A DNA stretch of 7,092 bases from positions 1-7,092 of the forward strand of contig DBIX01000020.1 of assembly GCA_002297005.1 (NCBI GenBank). Direction: 5' to 3'. Below the pieces are notes generated by a model. It had not been told where the DNA came from. It saw only the letters and a list, made by a program, of their open reading frames with translations, and ran no database searches. Numbering within the stretch: the first letter of the stretch is position 1; each line of letters starts with the position of its first letter. A program made the translations under genes and the position numbers. Shown piece after piece: positions 6,494 to 7,092 of this stretch. The stretch is from Cyanobacteria bacterium UBA791. GTDB lineage: Bacteria > Cyanobacteriota > Vampirovibrionia > Gastranaerophilales > Gastranaerophilaceae.

Positions 6494-6529
6494 TGCAATT
6501 TTGTGTAAATTAGTGTAACATAATGTTAT
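6494..6529 (+). promoter_or_regulatory. rpaB: Distal array of 10-bp-phased TGTAAA-like half-sites (HLR1-like)
   Basis: Two strong hexamers, TGTAAA (6504-6509) and TGTAAC (6514-6519), are spaced exactly 10 bp apart. Weaker in-phase matches flank them: TGCAAT (6494-6499) and TGTTAT (6524-6529). Read on the other strand, the two strong ones fit the HLR1 operator of cyanobacterial RpaB (two TTACA-type octamers with a 2-base gap), with one G mismatch in each flanking W pair. A perfect short palindrome, TAACAT A ATGTTA (6516-6528), overlaps the right end and is an alternative explanation for the last half-site. The site lies about 65-100 bases upstream of the -10 box. Confidence 0.5.
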
Positions 6530-6561
6530 AAAACTATAGAAAAATAAATAAATCGTAATAT

Positions 6562-6590
6562 TTTTCAGTGTTTGTGAACTATTGTATAAT
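6562..6590 (+). promoter_or_regulatory. rpaB: Sigma70-type promoter of the RpaB-like regulator
   Basis: A perfect -10 TATAAT at 6585-6590 and a -35 TTTTCA (4 of 6) at 6562-6567, with a 17-base spacer. Transcription would start near 6597, giving a leader of about 20 bases with AAGGA at 6605-6609 placed 7 bases before the ATG. Confidence 0.75.
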
Positions 6591-6598
6591 TTTGTAAA
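6571..6598 (+). promoter_or_regulatory. rpaB: Proximal HLR1-like operator overlapping the -10 box
   Basis: Three hexamers in a strict 10-bp register: TGTGAA (6573-6578), TGTATA (6583-6588) and TGTAAA (6593-6598), each preceded by two A/T bases. The last two, with their flanks, match the reverse-complement HLR1 pattern at all but one of the 16 defined positions. The array covers the -10 box and the predicted start site, where a bound regulator would be expected to repress. Confidence 0.55.
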
Positions 6599-6616
6599 GT
6601 AAGTAAGGAAAAGACT

Positions 6617-7092
6617 ATGACAGAAAATATGGAAATGCCAAGTGAGACAGAAGACCGTCAACGTATCCTTCTAGCTGATGATGAGGCTAGTATCAGACGT
6701 ATCTTGGAAACACGTCTTAAAATGGCAGGTTATGATGTTTACACTGCACAAGATGGTGAAGAAGCAGTTGCAGCTTTTAATAAATATAATCCTGATTTAG
6801 TGGTATTAGATGTAATGATGCCAAAAATGGACGGCTATGGTGTAACTCGTGAAATCAGACGTTCTTCAGATGTTCCAATTATTATATTGACAGCATTGGG
6901 TGATGTTTCTGAAAGAATTACTGGTTTGGAATTGGGTGCTGATGACTATGTTATCAAACCTTTCAGTCCTAAAGAGCTTGAAGCAAGGGTTAAAGCTGTA
7001 TTAAGAAGAACAAATAACCGCGAAATGGTTACTCCTTCAGGCAAAGTTACTAAAAATGTTATAACAACAGGTAATATCAAAATTGATACAGC
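6617..7092 (+). CDS. rpaB: RpaB/Ycf27-like OmpR-family response regulator (3' end outside window)
   Basis: 158 complete codons plus two bases, open at the window end. A DNA-binding response regulator: residues 15-131 are a complete receiver with acidic pair D21-D22, phosphoacceptor D65 in DLVVLDVMMP, switch T92 and K114-P115. The stretches DDEASIRRILETRL, PKMDGYGV, TALGD, RITGLELGADDYV and KPFSPKELEAR are near-identical to cyanobacterial RpaB as I recall it, and the linker ends with GNIKIDT, where RpaB has a similar phrase before its winged helix. The winged-helix DNA-binding domain should follow beyond 7092 and is not seen. In cyanobacteria RpaB, paired with the kinase Hik33/NblS, controls high-light and photosystem genes; here its targets must differ if the host lacks photosynthesis. 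A preceding promoter and AAGGA site support this ATG; the acidic N-terminal extension (residues 1-14) is a little longer than usual. No cysteine occurs in the visible part. Confidence 0.9.
   Translation, partial: MTENMEMPSETEDRQRILLADDEASIRRILETRLKMAGYDVYTAQDGEEAVAAFNKYNPDLVVLDVMMPKMDGYGVTREIRRSSDVPIIILTALGDVSERITGLELGADDYVIKPFSPKELEARVKAVLRRTNNREMVTPSGKVTKNVITTGNIKIDT

Noticed and set aside
6593..6608. A further HLR1 half-site after TGTAAA at 6593, using GTAAGG at 6603
   Set aside because: It matches poorly in the 10-bp register and is better explained as the Shine-Dalgarno region of rpaB.
6464..6661. Minus-strand open frame of 65 codons over the kdsB-rpaB spacer
   Set aside because: It overlaps the promoter, the operator arrays and the start of rpaB; the low-complexity translation is explained by AT-rich non-coding DNA.

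Overview
The window is AT-rich bacterial DNA. Every gene I can support is on the + strand. The best lineage marker is the partial gene at the right end. Its receiver domain and linker match, almost word for word, the cyanobacterial OmpR-family regulator RpaB (Ycf27). Low GC, a CMP-KDO synthetase (so a Gram-negative, LPS-type envelope), an ADP-forming acetyl-CoA synthetase typical of fermentative anaerobes, and no photosynthesis gene together suggest a non-photosynthetic relative of Cyanobacteria (Vampirovibrionia/Melainabacteria, for example gut Gastranaerophilales). The lineage call is inference from protein resemblance, not a search result.

Layout. (1) 33-2535: a two-gene signalling operon with a 20-base overlap. 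It encodes a degenerate receiver-GAF-GGDEF diguanylate cyclase, then a protein with two CheW-like domains. (2) 2536-2787: an intergenic stretch with one plain hairpin and three REP-like palindromes whose stems differ by mostly compensatory changes. (3) 2788-3411: a small radical SAM protein of the TatD-associated type, whose true start lies downstream of the repeats. (4) 3460-5622: a large, apparently highly expressed fused-subunit ADP-forming acetyl-CoA synthetase with a cysteine-rich tail, closed by a near-perfect intrinsic terminator at 5641-5679. (5) 5743-6474: kdsB. (6) 6475-6616: a regulatory region with a good sigma70-type promoter and two clusters of 10-bp-phased TGTAAA-like half-sites. 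(7) 6617-7092: the N-terminal part of the RpaB-like response regulator, cut by the window end.

How they relate. The first two genes probably act together, coupling a chemoreceptor/CheA-type array to c-di-GMP output, although no CheA, receptor or histidine kinase is in view. The radical SAM, acd and kdsB genes look like unrelated housekeeping neighbours: an orphan radical SAM enzyme, acetate/ATP metabolism and LPS core synthesis. The most interesting signal is upstream of rpaB. The half-site arrays there resemble HLR1, the known RpaB operator of cyanobacteria, and one overlaps the -10 box. This suggests that autoregulation and operator grammar survive in a lineage without photosynthesis.
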